From assembly GCA_910584965.1 (NCBI GenBank), contig CAJUDZ010000034.1, positions 1-32,287 of the forward strand: 32,287 nt of DNA, written 5' to 3'. Below the pieces are notes generated by a model. It saw only the letters and a list, made by a program, of their open reading frames with translations, searched no databases and was not told the DNA's origin. This DNA is from an uncultured Lachnospiraceae bacterium. GTDB lineage: Bacteria > Bacillota > Clostridia > Lachnospirales > Lachnospiraceae. Numbering within the stretch: position 1 is the stretch's first letter; the number at the start of each line of letters is the position of its first letter. Made by a program: the position numbers and the translations under genes. Positions 17,780 through 26,364 of this stretch are shown here, piece after piece.

Positions 17780-17808
17780 TTGTAAATAGGAAGAAAACAT
17801 AGTAATAT
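17780..17808 (+). promoter_or_regulatory. Weak candidate promoter for the Hpt gene
   Basis: TTGTAA at 17780-17785 and TAATAT at 17803-17808 are spaced by 17 nt, each matching 4 of 6 consensus positions. The 137-nt gap before the Hpt gene is the largest inside the cluster, which makes an internal promoter reasonable but unproven. Confidence 0.25.
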
Positions 17809-17849
17809 GGAAAGTAAGAAAAAGAAAGAAGGCAAGGGGGATATATTTC

Positions 17850-18206
17850 ATGAGTTTGTTTGAAGATCTGAAAGGGTTGGGTGTTGATGTTGACGGCGGA
17901 TTAAAACGTATAAACGGAAACGAAAAATTATATACGAAACTGCTTGGCACTTTTACAAAATCTATTAATACTTATCATGTGGAAGCGGATTTTGACGGGA
18001 CGGACTATAATGATGTGATCGAAAAAACACATGCGCTGAAAGGCGTTTCAGGGAATCTTTCGATTACACCATTATACGAAGCGTATACGAAAATTGTAGA
18101 TTTGTTAAGAGCCGGAAAACCGGAAGAAGCAAGACCGGTTCTTGAGCAGATTCTGCCCGTACAGGAAGAAATTGTGGCATGTATTGAGAAATACAGCGGG
18201 AATTAG
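17850..18206 (+). CDS. Free-standing histidine phosphotransfer (Hpt) protein
   Basis: The 118-residue helical protein carries the Hpt signature THALKGVSGNLS with the phospho-accepting His at 61 and the Lys and Gly that follow it. It has no other domain. Such proteins shuttle phosphate between receiver domains. The hybrid kinase encoded 36 nt downstream has two receivers but no Hpt, as does the hybrid kinase at the left of the window, so this protein is the natural missing link. It could connect them to the HD-GYP or CheY-like receivers. AAGGGGG lies 8 nt before the ATG. Confidence 0.9.
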   Translation: MSLFEDLKGLGVDVDGGLKRINGNEKLYTKLLGTFTKSINTYHVEADFDGTDYNDVIEKTHALKGVSGNLSITPLYEAYTKIVDLLRAGKPEEARPVLEQILPVQEEIVACIEKYSGN

Positions 18207-18242
18207 GAGAATGCACAGTTTCTGAATGAATGGAGAGGCAAG

Positions 18243-20822
18243 ATGGATAAAAAGACAATTAATTTTTTCAGAGGCAGTATTACCAGCGTTATAGTTGTCA
18301 GCATTGCTGTATTTATTGCGTTGACATTTTTTATGTCCGTGAAAACCGAAGAGTCAGTTGAAGAGATCAGCTATAGCTACATGTCCGAAATGAGCATTCA
18401 GGTTCAGCAGAAATTTCAGTCGATTATTGAGCTGCGTCTGTCACAGGTAGACGGAATTATAAAGCGTACCTGGACGGAAGAGGCTGTTTACGGAGAAGAG
18501 CTTTTAGAAGATCTGGAATTGAGCGGACAGGTCAGGGACTTTACATATCTGGCGCTTTACGCTGGGGAAGATAATACGGAAGTTGTCTATGGAGAAAATC
18601 TGAGCTATACGAATGACCAGCATGTGATGGAACATCTGATGAATGACGGAAGCGTTGTTGCGGAAGCCGAGACAGAAGACGGGAGCCGGGTTCTGCTGCT
18701 TGGGAAAAGAGTTGAATACCCGATGCGGAACGGGGTAAAGAGTATTGCTTTAATAGCCGGTTTTTCGATGGATTATCTGAGCGAGGCCCTTTTTCTGGAT
18801 GAGGAGGATACGGCGGTATACTATCATATCATCGATGTAAACGGTAATTTTGTCATTCGGAGCAGCGGCGCTTACAGAGAGAGTTATTTTGAACGGATCC
18901 GGGAGACTTATTCGACTTACAACGGGAAAACGTCGGAGCAGTATATTCAGGAACTGTCCCTGGCTATGCAGAATGATGAAGTTTATTATGCAAATGTACT
19001 GATAGAAGGAGAAGGAAAACAGATTTACTGTTCCAGACTCCCCGGAAATACCGATTGGTATCTGGTCTTTGCAATGCCGATGGATTTCATGACGAAATCG
19101 GTATCGGAACTCGCGGCAGTCAGAGTATGGGTTACGCTTGCTTCTGTTTTGATTATTTTCGTTGCGATGGGAATTATTTTCCTGTTGTATTACCGACTGT
19201 CGATGAAGCAGATTGATAATCTGGCGAAGGCAAGGCGGGAAGCCGAGCATGCGAACATGGCAAAGAGCGATTTTCTCGCGAGCATGAGTCACGATATCAG
19301 GACGCCGATGAATGCGATTATCGGTATGACGGGAATTGCACAGAAAAATCTAAATGACAGGGACCGGGTGGAGGATTGTCTTCGTAAAATCAGCCTTTCC
19401 AGCAAGCATCTGTTAGGATTGATTAATGACGTTCTGGATATGTCCAAAATTGACAGCGGTAAGATGGTGCTGAATATGATTCCGGTTTCCCTGCGGGAAC
19501 AGATGGACGATCTGGTCAATATCGTACAGCCGCAGGTAAGCGCAAAGAAACAGGTTTTTGATATTTTTATCCGGGATATTCTCTCAGAAGATGTAATCTG
19601 CGATAATGTCCGCCTGAATCAGGTACTGCTCAATCTGCTGTCCAATGCGATCAAGTTTACGCCGGAAGGCGGACGGGTTGATGTTTATATGTATCAGGAG
19701 CAGCCGGAGGGAGAAGAGAAAGAAAATGTCATCAGAACGCATTTTCTTGTGAAAGACACGGGAATCGGCATGTCTCCGGAATTTCAGGCAAAGATCTGGG
19801 ATACCTTTGCCAGAGAAGAGAACGAACAGGTACGTTATATTACGGGAAGCGGACTTGGTACGTCAATCGCCAAGAAGATCGTCGATCTGATGGGCGGAAC
19901 AATCGAACTGGAGAGCGAACAGGGAAAGGGCAGCACATTCCATGTTACCCTGGATTTACAGAAATCGGATGTAGACGTGGACGGGATGAAGCTGCCTGAC
20001 TGGAATATTCTGGTGGTGGATGATAACCGCGATTTGTGCGAAAGCGCGGTGGCGAACTTACAGGAGCTCGGCACCAAAGCGGAATGGACGCAGAACGGCA
20101 TGAAAGCGGTAGAAATGATCGAAAAACGTCATCATGAAAATGATGATTACAAATTCGTTCTGATCGACTGGAAAATGCCCGGCATGGACGGTGTTGAGAC
20201 AATACGTGAAATCAGAAAGAGAGTCGGGCTGGATATTCCGATTTTCCTGATTTCCGCTTATGACTGGAGCGATATGGAAGAGGCGGTGGATGAATCCATG
20301 ATCGAAGGATTCATTTCTAAGCCGTTGTTTAAGTCAACGCTGTATCACCGTCTGAGACAATATATGGAAGAAGCCGGCGATGATCAGGAACAGGATTCCT
20401 TCATGGAGGCGGATCTTACCGGCAAGCGTATTCTGCTGGCGGAAGATATCGACTTAAACTGGGAGGTGGCGAGCGCGATTCTCTCCATGACGGGCGTGGA
20501 GCTGGAAAGAGCGGTAAACGGCCAGGAATGTCTCAATATGTTTGATCAATCTGAACCCGGTTATTATGATGCGATTCTGATGGATATCAGAATGCCGGTT
20601 ATGGATGGTTATGATGCGACGCGGGCAATTAAGGCGCTGGAACGCGAAGACAGCGGACTTCCGATTATCGCGATGACGGCAGATGCTTTTTCCGATGACG
20701 CACAGCGCTGTCTGGAATGCGGAATGGTTGCTCATATCGCGAAGCCGATCGATGTGAAGGAATGTATGCGCATTTTGAATAAGTATCTGGGCAATAGGAA
20801 GAATGAGGGAGAGAACGAATGA
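18243..20822 (+). CDS. Membrane hybrid histidine kinase with two receiver domains
   Basis: The 859-residue protein has TM1 (about 12-33), a large external sensor region (about 34-294, size and predicted strand pattern consistent with a double Cache domain) and TM2 (about 295-318). The HisKA His350 lies in ASMSHDIRTPMNA. The HATPase (about 450-570) has N-box LLNLLSNAIKF and G-boxes DTGIGM and GSGLGTS. Receiver 1 (about 588-710) has Asp642 in LIDWKMPGMDG and Lys in SKPL. Receiver 2 (about 728-850) has Asp781 in LMDIRMPVMDGY and Lys in AKPID. Both receivers look functional. GGAGAGG precedes the ATG. It overlaps the next lipoprotein gene by 4 nt, which suggests the lipoproteins work with its external sensor. 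The phosphate is probably handed to the Hpt protein just upstream. Confidence 0.93.
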   Translation: MDKKTINFFRGSITSVIVVSIAVFIALTFFMSVKTEESVEEISYSYMSEMSIQVQQKFQSIIELRLSQVDGIIKRTWTEEAVYGEELLEDLELSGQVRDFTYLALYAGEDNTEVVYGENLSYTNDQHVMEHLMNDGSVVAEAETEDGSRVLLLGKRVEYPMRNGVKSIALIAGFSMDYLSEALFLDEEDTAVYYHIIDVNGNFVIRSSGAYRESYFERIRETYSTYNGKTSEQYIQELSLAMQNDEVYYANVLIEGEGKQIYCSRLPGNTDWYLVFAMPMDFMTKSVSELAAVRVWVTLASVLIIFVAMGIIFLLYYRLSMKQIDNLAKARREAEHANMAKSDFLASMSHDIRTPMNAIIGMTGIAQKNLNDRDRVEDCLRKISLSSKHLLGLINDVLDMSKIDSGKMVLNMIPVSLREQMDDLVNIVQPQVSAKKQVFDIFIRDILSEDVICDNVRLNQVLLNLLSNAIKFTPEGGRVDVYMYQEQPEGEEKENVIRTHFLVKDTGIGMSPEFQAKIWDTFAREENEQVRYITGSGLGTSIAKKIVDLMGGTIELESEQGKGSTFHVTLDLQKSDVDVDGMKLPDWNILVVDDNRDLCESAVANLQELGTKAEWTQNGMKAVEMIEKRHHENDDYKFVLIDWKMPGMDGVETIREIRKRVGLDIPIFLISAYDWSDMEEAVDESMIEGFISKPLFKSTLYHRLRQYMEEAGDDQEQDSFMEADLTGKRILLAEDIDLNWEVASAILSMTGVELERAVNGQECLNMFDQSEPGYYDAILMDIRMPVMDGYDATRAIKALEREDSGLPIIAMTADAFSDDAQRCLECGMVAHIAKPIDVKECMRILNKYLGNRKNEGENE

Positions 20823-22108
20823 AAAATAAAACCATTGCCGTGCTGGTAACCGTATCTATGCTGGCCGGACTGACGGCCTGCGGTTCCAGGGAACCGAGCG
20901 CTTCCGATCTGACTGTAAACAGGACAAGGAGAACGGATATAGAGACTGTTTCGGAAACCGAAGAAAAAGCGGAAGAGAAGGAAACCGGGGAAACTGAGGA
21001 AACCGAAAAGCCGGAAGAGAAGGAAGCGGAGAAAGCAGATACAAAGACGGCAGGCGGTGTTGTTTTTGGTTCAGGCGAGGCAAAAGGATACGAAGGATTC
21101 GAGTATCTGATGGAGGAGCTTATATCGACTTCCAATACCCAATCGGGTAATAAGATGACGCTGTCGGTTTTTGTGCCGGACGACGATTACCCGGTCGTTT
21201 CGGGCTCCTATGCAACGAGCGAGCGTATGGGCGTTTACGTGAATGTGGACATCAATCCGTATCTTCGGAGTGATTACAAAGACTATACGGTAAGCGAGAA
21301 TCTGGAAGATTATGTGAAAGAAGAGCTGGAATATTCCTCCTATCTGTACGGAGTTGAAGTCGGCGAGATAAAAGATATCGGGAATGATGCAGCCGTATGT
21401 GAAATCACGTTTATGCAGTTTAATTCTTACGAGAACAGCTATTCGCCCTATTATCAGGTCTACTGTCTGAAAGAGCTGGGCGATGATGTAATGGGGCTTG
21501 TGGATATCTGCATTATGGCCGACAATACGACCGGCAAGACCAAAGATCTGCTGGAGGAATTAAATTCTTTTTATCAGATTGAAATCGGATGGGATGAGTC
21601 TTTTGCGGACGAAAAAAGAATGGAATTTGAAGACAGCGATGAATTTAATGCGGATGCTTTTAATATCGGATATATGACATTTGAGCTTCCGGAAGGCTGG
21701 GAGAAAGACGAAGATGAGAGTTCTTACAGCGAAGCGATTTATGCGCCGGGCGGCGATGCGATCAGAGGATACGGATATATTTCGATAGAACAGGATTATG
21801 TTTATGATGAAGGCGCTATCGACGAAATGTTAGCCGATCTGGAATATACGCAGAGATATTTCGAAGAAGAGCTTGGAGAAGATGTATCGGATCTCGTAGT
21901 CGAAGACGCGGGTGAGACTTTTATGGGCAAAACGCTCAAGATGGAGATGCAGTCCGAAGGCGATACGGCAATTTTCTATATTGCTCAGAGCGGTGATTCA
22001 CAATACGCGGTCTACGCGGTGATCTGGGCCGGAGAAGGCGAGGCGGCGGAAGTCAATGTACGGGCGGCGCTGGATATGTTCTTTGAAACCGGAAAATTGA
22101 ACAACTAA
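20819..22108 (+). CDS. Lipoprotein with acidic linker, paralogue of the next lipoprotein
   Basis: The 429-residue exported protein has a lipoprotein signal peptide ending in the lipobox LTAC (Cys21). A Glu/Lys/Thr-rich low-complexity linker (about 42-80) probably spans the wall. A middle domain (about 90-245) is followed by a C-terminal domain (about 285-425) with the phrases FELPEGWEKDE, YAPGGDA, GETFMGKTL and MFFETGKL. The last domain recurs in the protein encoded from 22249. I do not recognise a named family or any enzyme motif. The ATG overlaps the stop of the sensor kinase, with GAGGG 8 nt upstream, so translation is coupled. A role as substrate-binding or accessory subunit for the kinase is inference. 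Confidence 0.8.
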   Translation: MKNKTIAVLVTVSMLAGLTACGSREPSASDLTVNRTRRTDIETVSETEEKAEEKETGETEETEKPEEKEAEKADTKTAGGVVFGSGEAKGYEGFEYLMEELISTSNTQSGNKMTLSVFVPDDDYPVVSGSYATSERMGVYVNVDINPYLRSDYKDYTVSENLEDYVKEELEYSSYLYGVEVGEIKDIGNDAAVCEITFMQFNSYENSYSPYYQVYCLKELGDDVMGLVDICIMADNTTGKTKDLLEELNSFYQIEIGWDESFADEKRMEFEDSDEFNADAFNIGYMTFELPEGWEKDEDESSYSEAIYAPGGDAIRGYGYISIEQDYVYDEGAIDEMLADLEYTQRYFEEELGEDVSDLVVEDAGETFMGKTLKMEMQSEGDTAIFYIAQSGDSQYAVYAVIWAGEGEAAEVNVRAALDMFFETGKLNN

Positions 22109-22125
22109 TTGACAGAATGAATAAA

Positions 22126-22157
22126 ATGCCAGTTTCCGGGAATACGGGAACTGGCAT
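22126..22157 (+). terminator. Stem-loop terminator after the first lipoprotein
   Basis: A 13-bp stem (22126-22138 with 22145-22157, one G-T wobble) closes a 6-nt loop. It begins 17 nt after the lipoprotein stop and is preceded by AAAA and followed by TCTT. The T-run is short, so termination may be partial, and the A-run allows some activity on the other strand. Confidence 0.6.
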
Positions 22158-22176
22158 TCTTCGCACATGTTCAATC

Positions 22177-22221
22177 GCGAATTTGTGCCGACGCTGCCGG
22201 CGTCCTGGCTTCAAAGTTCGC
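22177..22221 (+). other. Nested stem-loop in the leader of the second lipoprotein
   Basis: GCGAATTTG at 22177-22185 can pair with CAAAGTTCGC at 22212-22221 with one bulged base, enclosing GACGC/GCGTC (22190-22194 with 22200-22204). The structure ends 27 nt before the TTG start of the next gene. It may control translation or be a genomic repeat; nothing else is seen in 22109-22248. Confidence 0.4.
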
Positions 22222-22248
22222 AGGTTGAGAGAAAGGCGTGGTTATAGA

Positions 22249-23106
22249 TTGAAAAACAGGGGAATTGCAATTGGATTATGTATTTGTATGACAGCCGGGC
22301 TGGCCGGATGCGGGCATAAGGCGCCGGACGCTTCCGATTATGCAGTCAGCCGGGCGCAGGAGGAGGCGCGCGCGGAGGTCAGACGGCATTTGGACCAGGA
22401 AAAAGACGGCGGGCGGGAAAAAGACCGAAACGGTTCCGAAGACCGGGAAAAGGATGGGGACTATTCCGGGAATGGTGAAAAAAGATCGGAACTTGCGAGG
22501 GCGGCGGCGGAAGAGGCGCTCAATAAAAAAGAGGAAACGAGACGGCGTGAAAACGAATCCGCTTATGACAAAAGGATTGAAGACGAAAGCCATTTCGGTG
22601 AACGTAAAAGCGACGGGACGATTCAGGTGGACTGTCTCTTTTTTGAACTTCCGGAAGTCTGGGAAAAAGACGAGTACTGGAGCGACGGTTATGATATTGT
22701 TTTCGCGCCGGGCGGCGATGCGGACGAGGCAATGGACTGCCTGATTGTCTCACGGGTAACCGAGGCCTTTGGCATGATCGACATGTTCCTTGAGAATATG
22801 GACGAAATGACGGAAATGCTGGAAGAAGAAATTTCGGAAGAGGAAGAAGAGTACCATATCGTAGTCGACGATATCGGCATGACGTTTCTGGGGCATACGC
22901 TCGAAATGAGGGCTTTTGTCCGGGATGAAGAGGAAGCGGGCGCCATTGTCCTTTATTTTGCGGAAGACGATGACAATCTGTATTCGCTCTATGCTTATAC
23001 GCTGTTTGAAGATTACAGGGACGACGATGCAGGACTGTCCGTACAGATGGAAGAAGCGCTTCGGATGTTTTTTGATACGGGGCGTGTGGAGAGCAGAAAA
23101 TTATGA
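22249..23106 (+). CDS. Short paralogous lipoprotein (TTG start)
   Basis: The 285-residue exported protein shares its C-terminal domain with the lipoprotein before it: FELPEVWEKDE, FAPGGDADEA, GMTFLGHTLEM and MFFDTGR occur in the same order. It lacks the middle domain of the longer copy. TTG at 22249 is chosen because it gives a proper lipoprotein signal (starting KNRGIAIG, lipobox LAGC), matching the KNKTIAV start of the paralogue. An ATG at 22117 in the same frame would place a terminator hairpin inside the coding region. The ribosome site (GAGAAAGG) is about 12 nt away, so expression may be low. A charged, Asp/Glu/Arg/Lys-rich linker occupies about residues 35-110. It overlaps the next gene by 4 nt. 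Function unknown. Confidence 0.72.
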   Translation: MKNRGIAIGLCICMTAGLAGCGHKAPDASDYAVSRAQEEARAEVRRHLDQEKDGGREKDRNGSEDREKDGDYSGNGEKRSELARAAAEEALNKKEETRRRENESAYDKRIEDESHFGERKSDGTIQVDCLFFELPEVWEKDEYWSDGYDIVFAPGGDADEAMDCLIVSRVTEAFGMIDMFLENMDEMTEMLEEEISEEEEEYHIVVDDIGMTFLGHTLEMRAFVRDEEEAGAIVLYFAEDDDNLYSLYAYTLFEDYRDDDAGLSVQMEEALRMFFDTGRVESRKL

Positions 23107-24464
23107 TACGAAAAATCAAGCGATTGTCCGCGGCATTGTTGCTTGCGGCCGGCATAAATATGCCGGGGATTCTGTCCCTTGTACGGGTGGACGGGCCAAA
23201 GACGGCCCTGCTTTTGATCTGTTCGGCGTTTTTTTTCCTGTATGCCAATATTCTGCCGCCGACGGGAAACAGGAAAGGTGTGTCTGCGGATACCGGCCGG
23301 CTCAGACAGCTGAGCAAAGGTTCGGCCCTGATTCTGTATGCCGGAATTGCCTGCCTGGCCGGTCTGGTTTGTTCACTGGTCAGTTTCCGGGAGATACCGG
23401 AATGGACGGCCGGGCGTGTTTTGCAGTATGTTTTTTCAATTCTATGCTGGCTTTTCGGTTCCGGAATCCTGCTGCTGAACGGCTGCCTGCGGCTGATGAC
23501 GGTTTCCGTGCAGATGGGAATCCGGTACCGCCTGCTGCTGTTTTTATGCTGGTGGATTCCGGTCGTAAACCTGTTCCTGTTTTACCGGCTGTACCGGCTG
23601 GCGGAGCAGGAGTATGAAACGGAGCGGGAAAAAGAAGAACTGAATGCCGTCAGAAAAGAAAACGAATGCTGTCATACAAGGTATCCGCTCTTGATGGTGC
23701 ACGGCGTTTTTTTCCGGGATTTCCGGTTTTTTAATTATTGGGGAAGGGTACCGGGAGAACTGCTGCGAAACGGCGCTGTCATTTATTATGGAAATCAGCA
23801 GTCGGCCGCATCCGTTGCTGTCTGCGGCCGTGAATTGGCGGAGCGCATCAAAAATCTTGTTGAGGAGACGGGCTGCGGTAAAGTGAACATCATCGCCCAT
23901 TCCAAAGGCGGGCTGGACGCGCGTTACGCTGTCAGCAAATGCGGCGCGGCGGATTATACGGCTTCTCTGACGACCATTAATACGCCGCACAGGGGCTGCT
24001 TTTTTGCGGATTATCTGCTGGAAAAGGCACCGGAAGGAGTCAGACAGTTTCTGGCGGCGCGTTATAACGGGGCGCTGCGCAGGCTGGGAGACAATTCTCC
24101 GGATTTTCTGAGCGCGGTAACGGATTTGACGGCAAAGGCGTGCCTGGCGGGAAATGAAAATCTGCCCGACTGTCCTTCCGTATATTATCAGAGTGTGGCG
24201 ACTTCCATGAAAAAAGCGCGGAGCGGCCGTTTTCCGTTGAATATGTCCTACCATCTGGTAAAACACTTTGACGGAGAAAATGACGGTCTCGTCTCCGTGG
24301 AATCCGCATTATGGGGGAACGTTTATGCGATACTGCGTCCGAAGGGGAAACGCGGTATTTCTCACGGCGATATGATCGACCTGAACAGGGAAAACTTTCC
24401 GGAGTTCGATGTAAGAGAATTTTATGTGAACCTCGTAAAGGATTTAAAAGAGAAAGGGTATTGA
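23103..24464 (+). CDS. Membrane-anchored lipase-like alpha/beta hydrolase
   Basis: The 453-residue protein has four hydrophobic segments in its first 170 residues, then a soluble alpha/beta hydrolase domain. The domain starts with the oxyanion strand LLMVHGVFFRD. It continues with nucleophile Ser267 in IIAHSKGGLD, INTPHRG as in triacylglycerol lipases, catalytic Asp394 in ENDGLVS and His421 in GISHGDMID. The fold order and triad fit bacterial lipases of the LipA/LipB type; the substrate (triglyceride, phospholipid or other ester) is not shown. The topology leaves open on which side of the membrane the hydrolase lies. The start overlaps the lipoprotein stop (ATGA), indicating co-transcription with the lipoproteins. 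Confidence 0.82.
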   Translation: MIRKIKRLSAALLLAAGINMPGILSLVRVDGPKTALLLICSAFFFLYANILPPTGNRKGVSADTGRLRQLSKGSALILYAGIACLAGLVCSLVSFREIPEWTAGRVLQYVFSILCWLFGSGILLLNGCLRLMTVSVQMGIRYRLLLFLCWWIPVVNLFLFYRLYRLAEQEYETEREKEELNAVRKENECCHTRYPLLMVHGVFFRDFRFFNYWGRVPGELLRNGAVIYYGNQQSAASVAVCGRELAERIKNLVEETGCGKVNIIAHSKGGLDARYAVSKCGAADYTASLTTINTPHRGCFFADYLLEKAPEGVRQFLAARYNGALRRLGDNSPDFLSAVTDLTAKACLAGNENLPDCPSVYYQSVATSMKKARSGRFPLNMSYHLVKHFDGENDGLVSVESALWGNVYAILRPKGKRGISHGDMIDLNRENFPEFDVREFYVNLVKDLKEKGY

Positions 24465-24472
24465 TATAATAT

Positions 24473-25219
24473 ATGAAAAAAGAGATTTTCAGCATTTTGT
24501 GCAGTCTGTTCTGTTTCGTTTACTGCATCCTGATTTACAGCATCAAATCCGGAACCCGTTTTTATCTGGTATGGGGCGTGGGCGGCTGTTGTTTTCTGGG
24601 GCTTACCGCATTCTGGCATTTTGGAATGTGGGCGAGACTGCCGCACGGACTGCAAAGGGCGGTCGTCATTCTCATAGGGCTTGGGGTGCTGATGTTTGTC
24701 ATTGTGGAAGGCTGCATTATCAGCGCCTGCGGTGCAAAAGGGGAAGCGCATCTCGATTATCTGATTGTACTCGGCGCGCAGGTGAAAGAAACGGGCCCGT
24801 CTGCGGCCTTAAAGTTCCGGCTGGATACGGCCTATGACTATCTGGTGGAAAACGAGAACACGCGCTGTATTGTTTCCGGCGGGCAGGGTGCGAACGAACC
24901 GCACAGCGAAGCGCAGGGAATGTATGATTATCTGGTGAAAAAAGGAATTGACAAAGAGCGGATTATCATGGAAGACCGGTCAACGAATACTTCGGAGAAC
25001 ATCGCTTTCAGTTCTGTATTTCTGGATATGGAAAATGACCGCGTGGGAATCGTAACGAATAATTTTCATGTTTTCCGGGGCGTGCATCTGGCGAAACATC
25101 AGGGAATCCGATATGTCTGCGGCATTGCGGCGCCATCGGATATTTATTTTCTGCTGAACAATATGATTCGTGAGTTTTTTGGGATTCTGAAAGATCTGGT
25201 CTGCGGAAATTTGATTTAG
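24473..25219 (+). CDS. YdcF/SanA-family (DUF218) membrane protein
   Basis: The 248-residue protein has three membrane segments (about 5-24, 30-48 and 60-83) followed by a DUF218 domain. Recognisable family motifs are DYLIVLGAQV, IVSGGQGANE, EDRSTNTSENI and GIVTNNFHVFRG. The family includes E. coli SanA/ElyC/YdcF, linked to cell-envelope (peptidoglycan or lipid-carrier) integrity; the exact reaction is unknown. The start is supported weakly: AAGGG lies about 13 nt upstream. It follows the lipase by 8 nt and belongs to the same envelope group. Confidence 0.85.
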   Translation: MKKEIFSILCSLFCFVYCILIYSIKSGTRFYLVWGVGGCCFLGLTAFWHFGMWARLPHGLQRAVVILIGLGVLMFVIVEGCIISACGAKGEAHLDYLIVLGAQVKETGPSAALKFRLDTAYDYLVENENTRCIVSGGQGANEPHSEAQGMYDYLVKKGIDKERIIMEDRSTNTSENIAFSSVFLDMENDRVGIVTNNFHVFRGVHLAKHQGIRYVCGIAAPSDIYFLLNNMIREFFGILKDLVCGNLI

Positions 25220-25222
25220 CCG

Positions 25223-25251
25223 TTGGCGGGATGGTTCCTATATGATAAAAT
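25223..25251 (+). promoter_or_regulatory. Promoter for the TPR lipoprotein
   Basis: TTGGCG at 25223-25228 and TAAAAT at 25246-25251 are spaced by 17 nt. The -10 matches 5 of 6 positions. It starts just after the YdcF-family stop codon and would leave a leader of about 45 nt. Confidence 0.45.
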
Positions 25252-25303
25252 GATATGAGAAGAAGCTGGAAGAAGAGTCTATACGGGTAGAAAGAAACAA
25301 ACG

Positions 25304-26344
25304 ATGAAGAAGACAGGATTGATTATGGCTGCCGTCGTCATGCTGCTTGTAACAGGGTGCGGCGGGGAAGAGAAAACGGATAATATCAGCGCGGGAATGG
25401 CGGCTGTTCAGAATCTGGAATATGACGCGGCGCTCCAGTATTTTGATGCGGCGCTTGAAGCAGGCGAGAATGAAAGACAGCTCTGCCGCGGTATGGGATT
25501 GGCCTATATGGGCCTCTCGGAATATGAAAATGCCATCATTTATCTGGAAAAAGCGCTGCTTTTGAGCGATGGAAGTCCGAAAGATATGGATTTTGATATC
25601 AATTACTATCTGGCGGCGGCTTATTTCAGAAACGGGCAGGCGGACGATGCGATCGGGGCATATGACGCCATTCTCGCGCTGCGTCCGAAAGAAACGGAAG
25701 CATATTACCTGCGGGGCTGCGCGAAGCTGGAGAACGGAGACTATGAAGGCGCCAAACAGGATTTCGATCAGGCGGTTTCCCAGGATAAGGAAAATTACGA
25801 CAGGCTGATACAGATCTATATCGTATTGGGCGATAACGGTTATAAAGAAGCCGGCAGGGAATATTTCCAACAGGTCATAGCCGATAACGAAAAGACGATC
25901 TCCGATTATGATCTGGGCCGTATTTACTATTATCTGGAAGACTACGAAAACGCGAGAAATTTCCTGTCCAAAGTAAAAATTTCCTCGAATTATGAAGCGT
26001 CGCTGTATCTGGGCAGGACTTACGAGGCGCTTGGCGATTTTAACTATGCGGCCAGCATTTACAACGATTATACGCTGATCGACCAGACACATCCGGAAAT
26101 TTACAACCAGCTCGGCATGTGCCGGATGCAGATGGGAGAATACGAACTGGCGCTGACGGCTTTCCAGGCTGGGATGGGCATCGAAGGAAACGGCATGATG
26201 CAGACGCTGAAATTCAATGAAATCGTTGCCTACGAATATATGAAAGATTATAAGACGGCGGCGGCCCTGATGAATGACTACCTCAAATCTTATCCGGACG
26301 ATGCGGCCGCACAGCGAGAGTATCAGTTTTTAAAAACAAGATAA
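25304..26344 (+). CDS. TPR-repeat lipoprotein
   Basis: The 346-residue exported protein has a lipoprotein signal peptide with lipobox LVTGC (Cys19). About eight tetratricopeptide repeats follow (for example YDAALQYFDAALEAG, YENAIIYLEKALLL, DDAIGAYDAILALRP, YEGAKQDFDQAV). TPR domains bind other proteins; no catalytic motif is seen. As a membrane-tethered external scaffold it may organise envelope complexes with the YdcF-family protein or lipase upstream. The ribosome site is weak (AGAAAG). A separate promoter candidate precedes it. Confidence 0.85.
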   Translation: MKKTGLIMAAVVMLLVTGCGGEEKTDNISAGMAAVQNLEYDAALQYFDAALEAGENERQLCRGMGLAYMGLSEYENAIIYLEKALLLSDGSPKDMDFDINYYLAAAYFRNGQADDAIGAYDAILALRPKETEAYYLRGCAKLENGDYEGAKQDFDQAVSQDKENYDRLIQIYIVLGDNGYKEAGREYFQQVIADNEKTISDYDLGRIYYYLEDYENARNFLSKVKISSNYEASLYLGRTYEALGDFNYAASIYNDYTLIDQTHPEIYNQLGMCRMQMGEYELALTAFQAGMGIEGNGMMQTLKFNEIVAYEYMKDYKTAAALMNDYLKSYPDDAAAQREYQFLKTR

Positions 26345-26364
26345 GGCCGGCGCAGGCCTTTGCT

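Noticed and set aside
20950..21050. Glu/Lys-rich DNA repeats in the first lipoprotein considered as a tandem-repeat locus
   Set aside because: The units are irregular and only reflect a low-complexity linker.
22117..22248. N-terminal extension of the second lipoprotein from ATG 22117
   Set aside because: It would code through a terminator hairpin and bury the lipoprotein signal peptide; TTG 22249 gives a signal matching the paralogue.
24466..24471. TATAAT just before the YdcF-family start
   Set aside because: It is too close to the ATG to leave a leader and has no matching -35.
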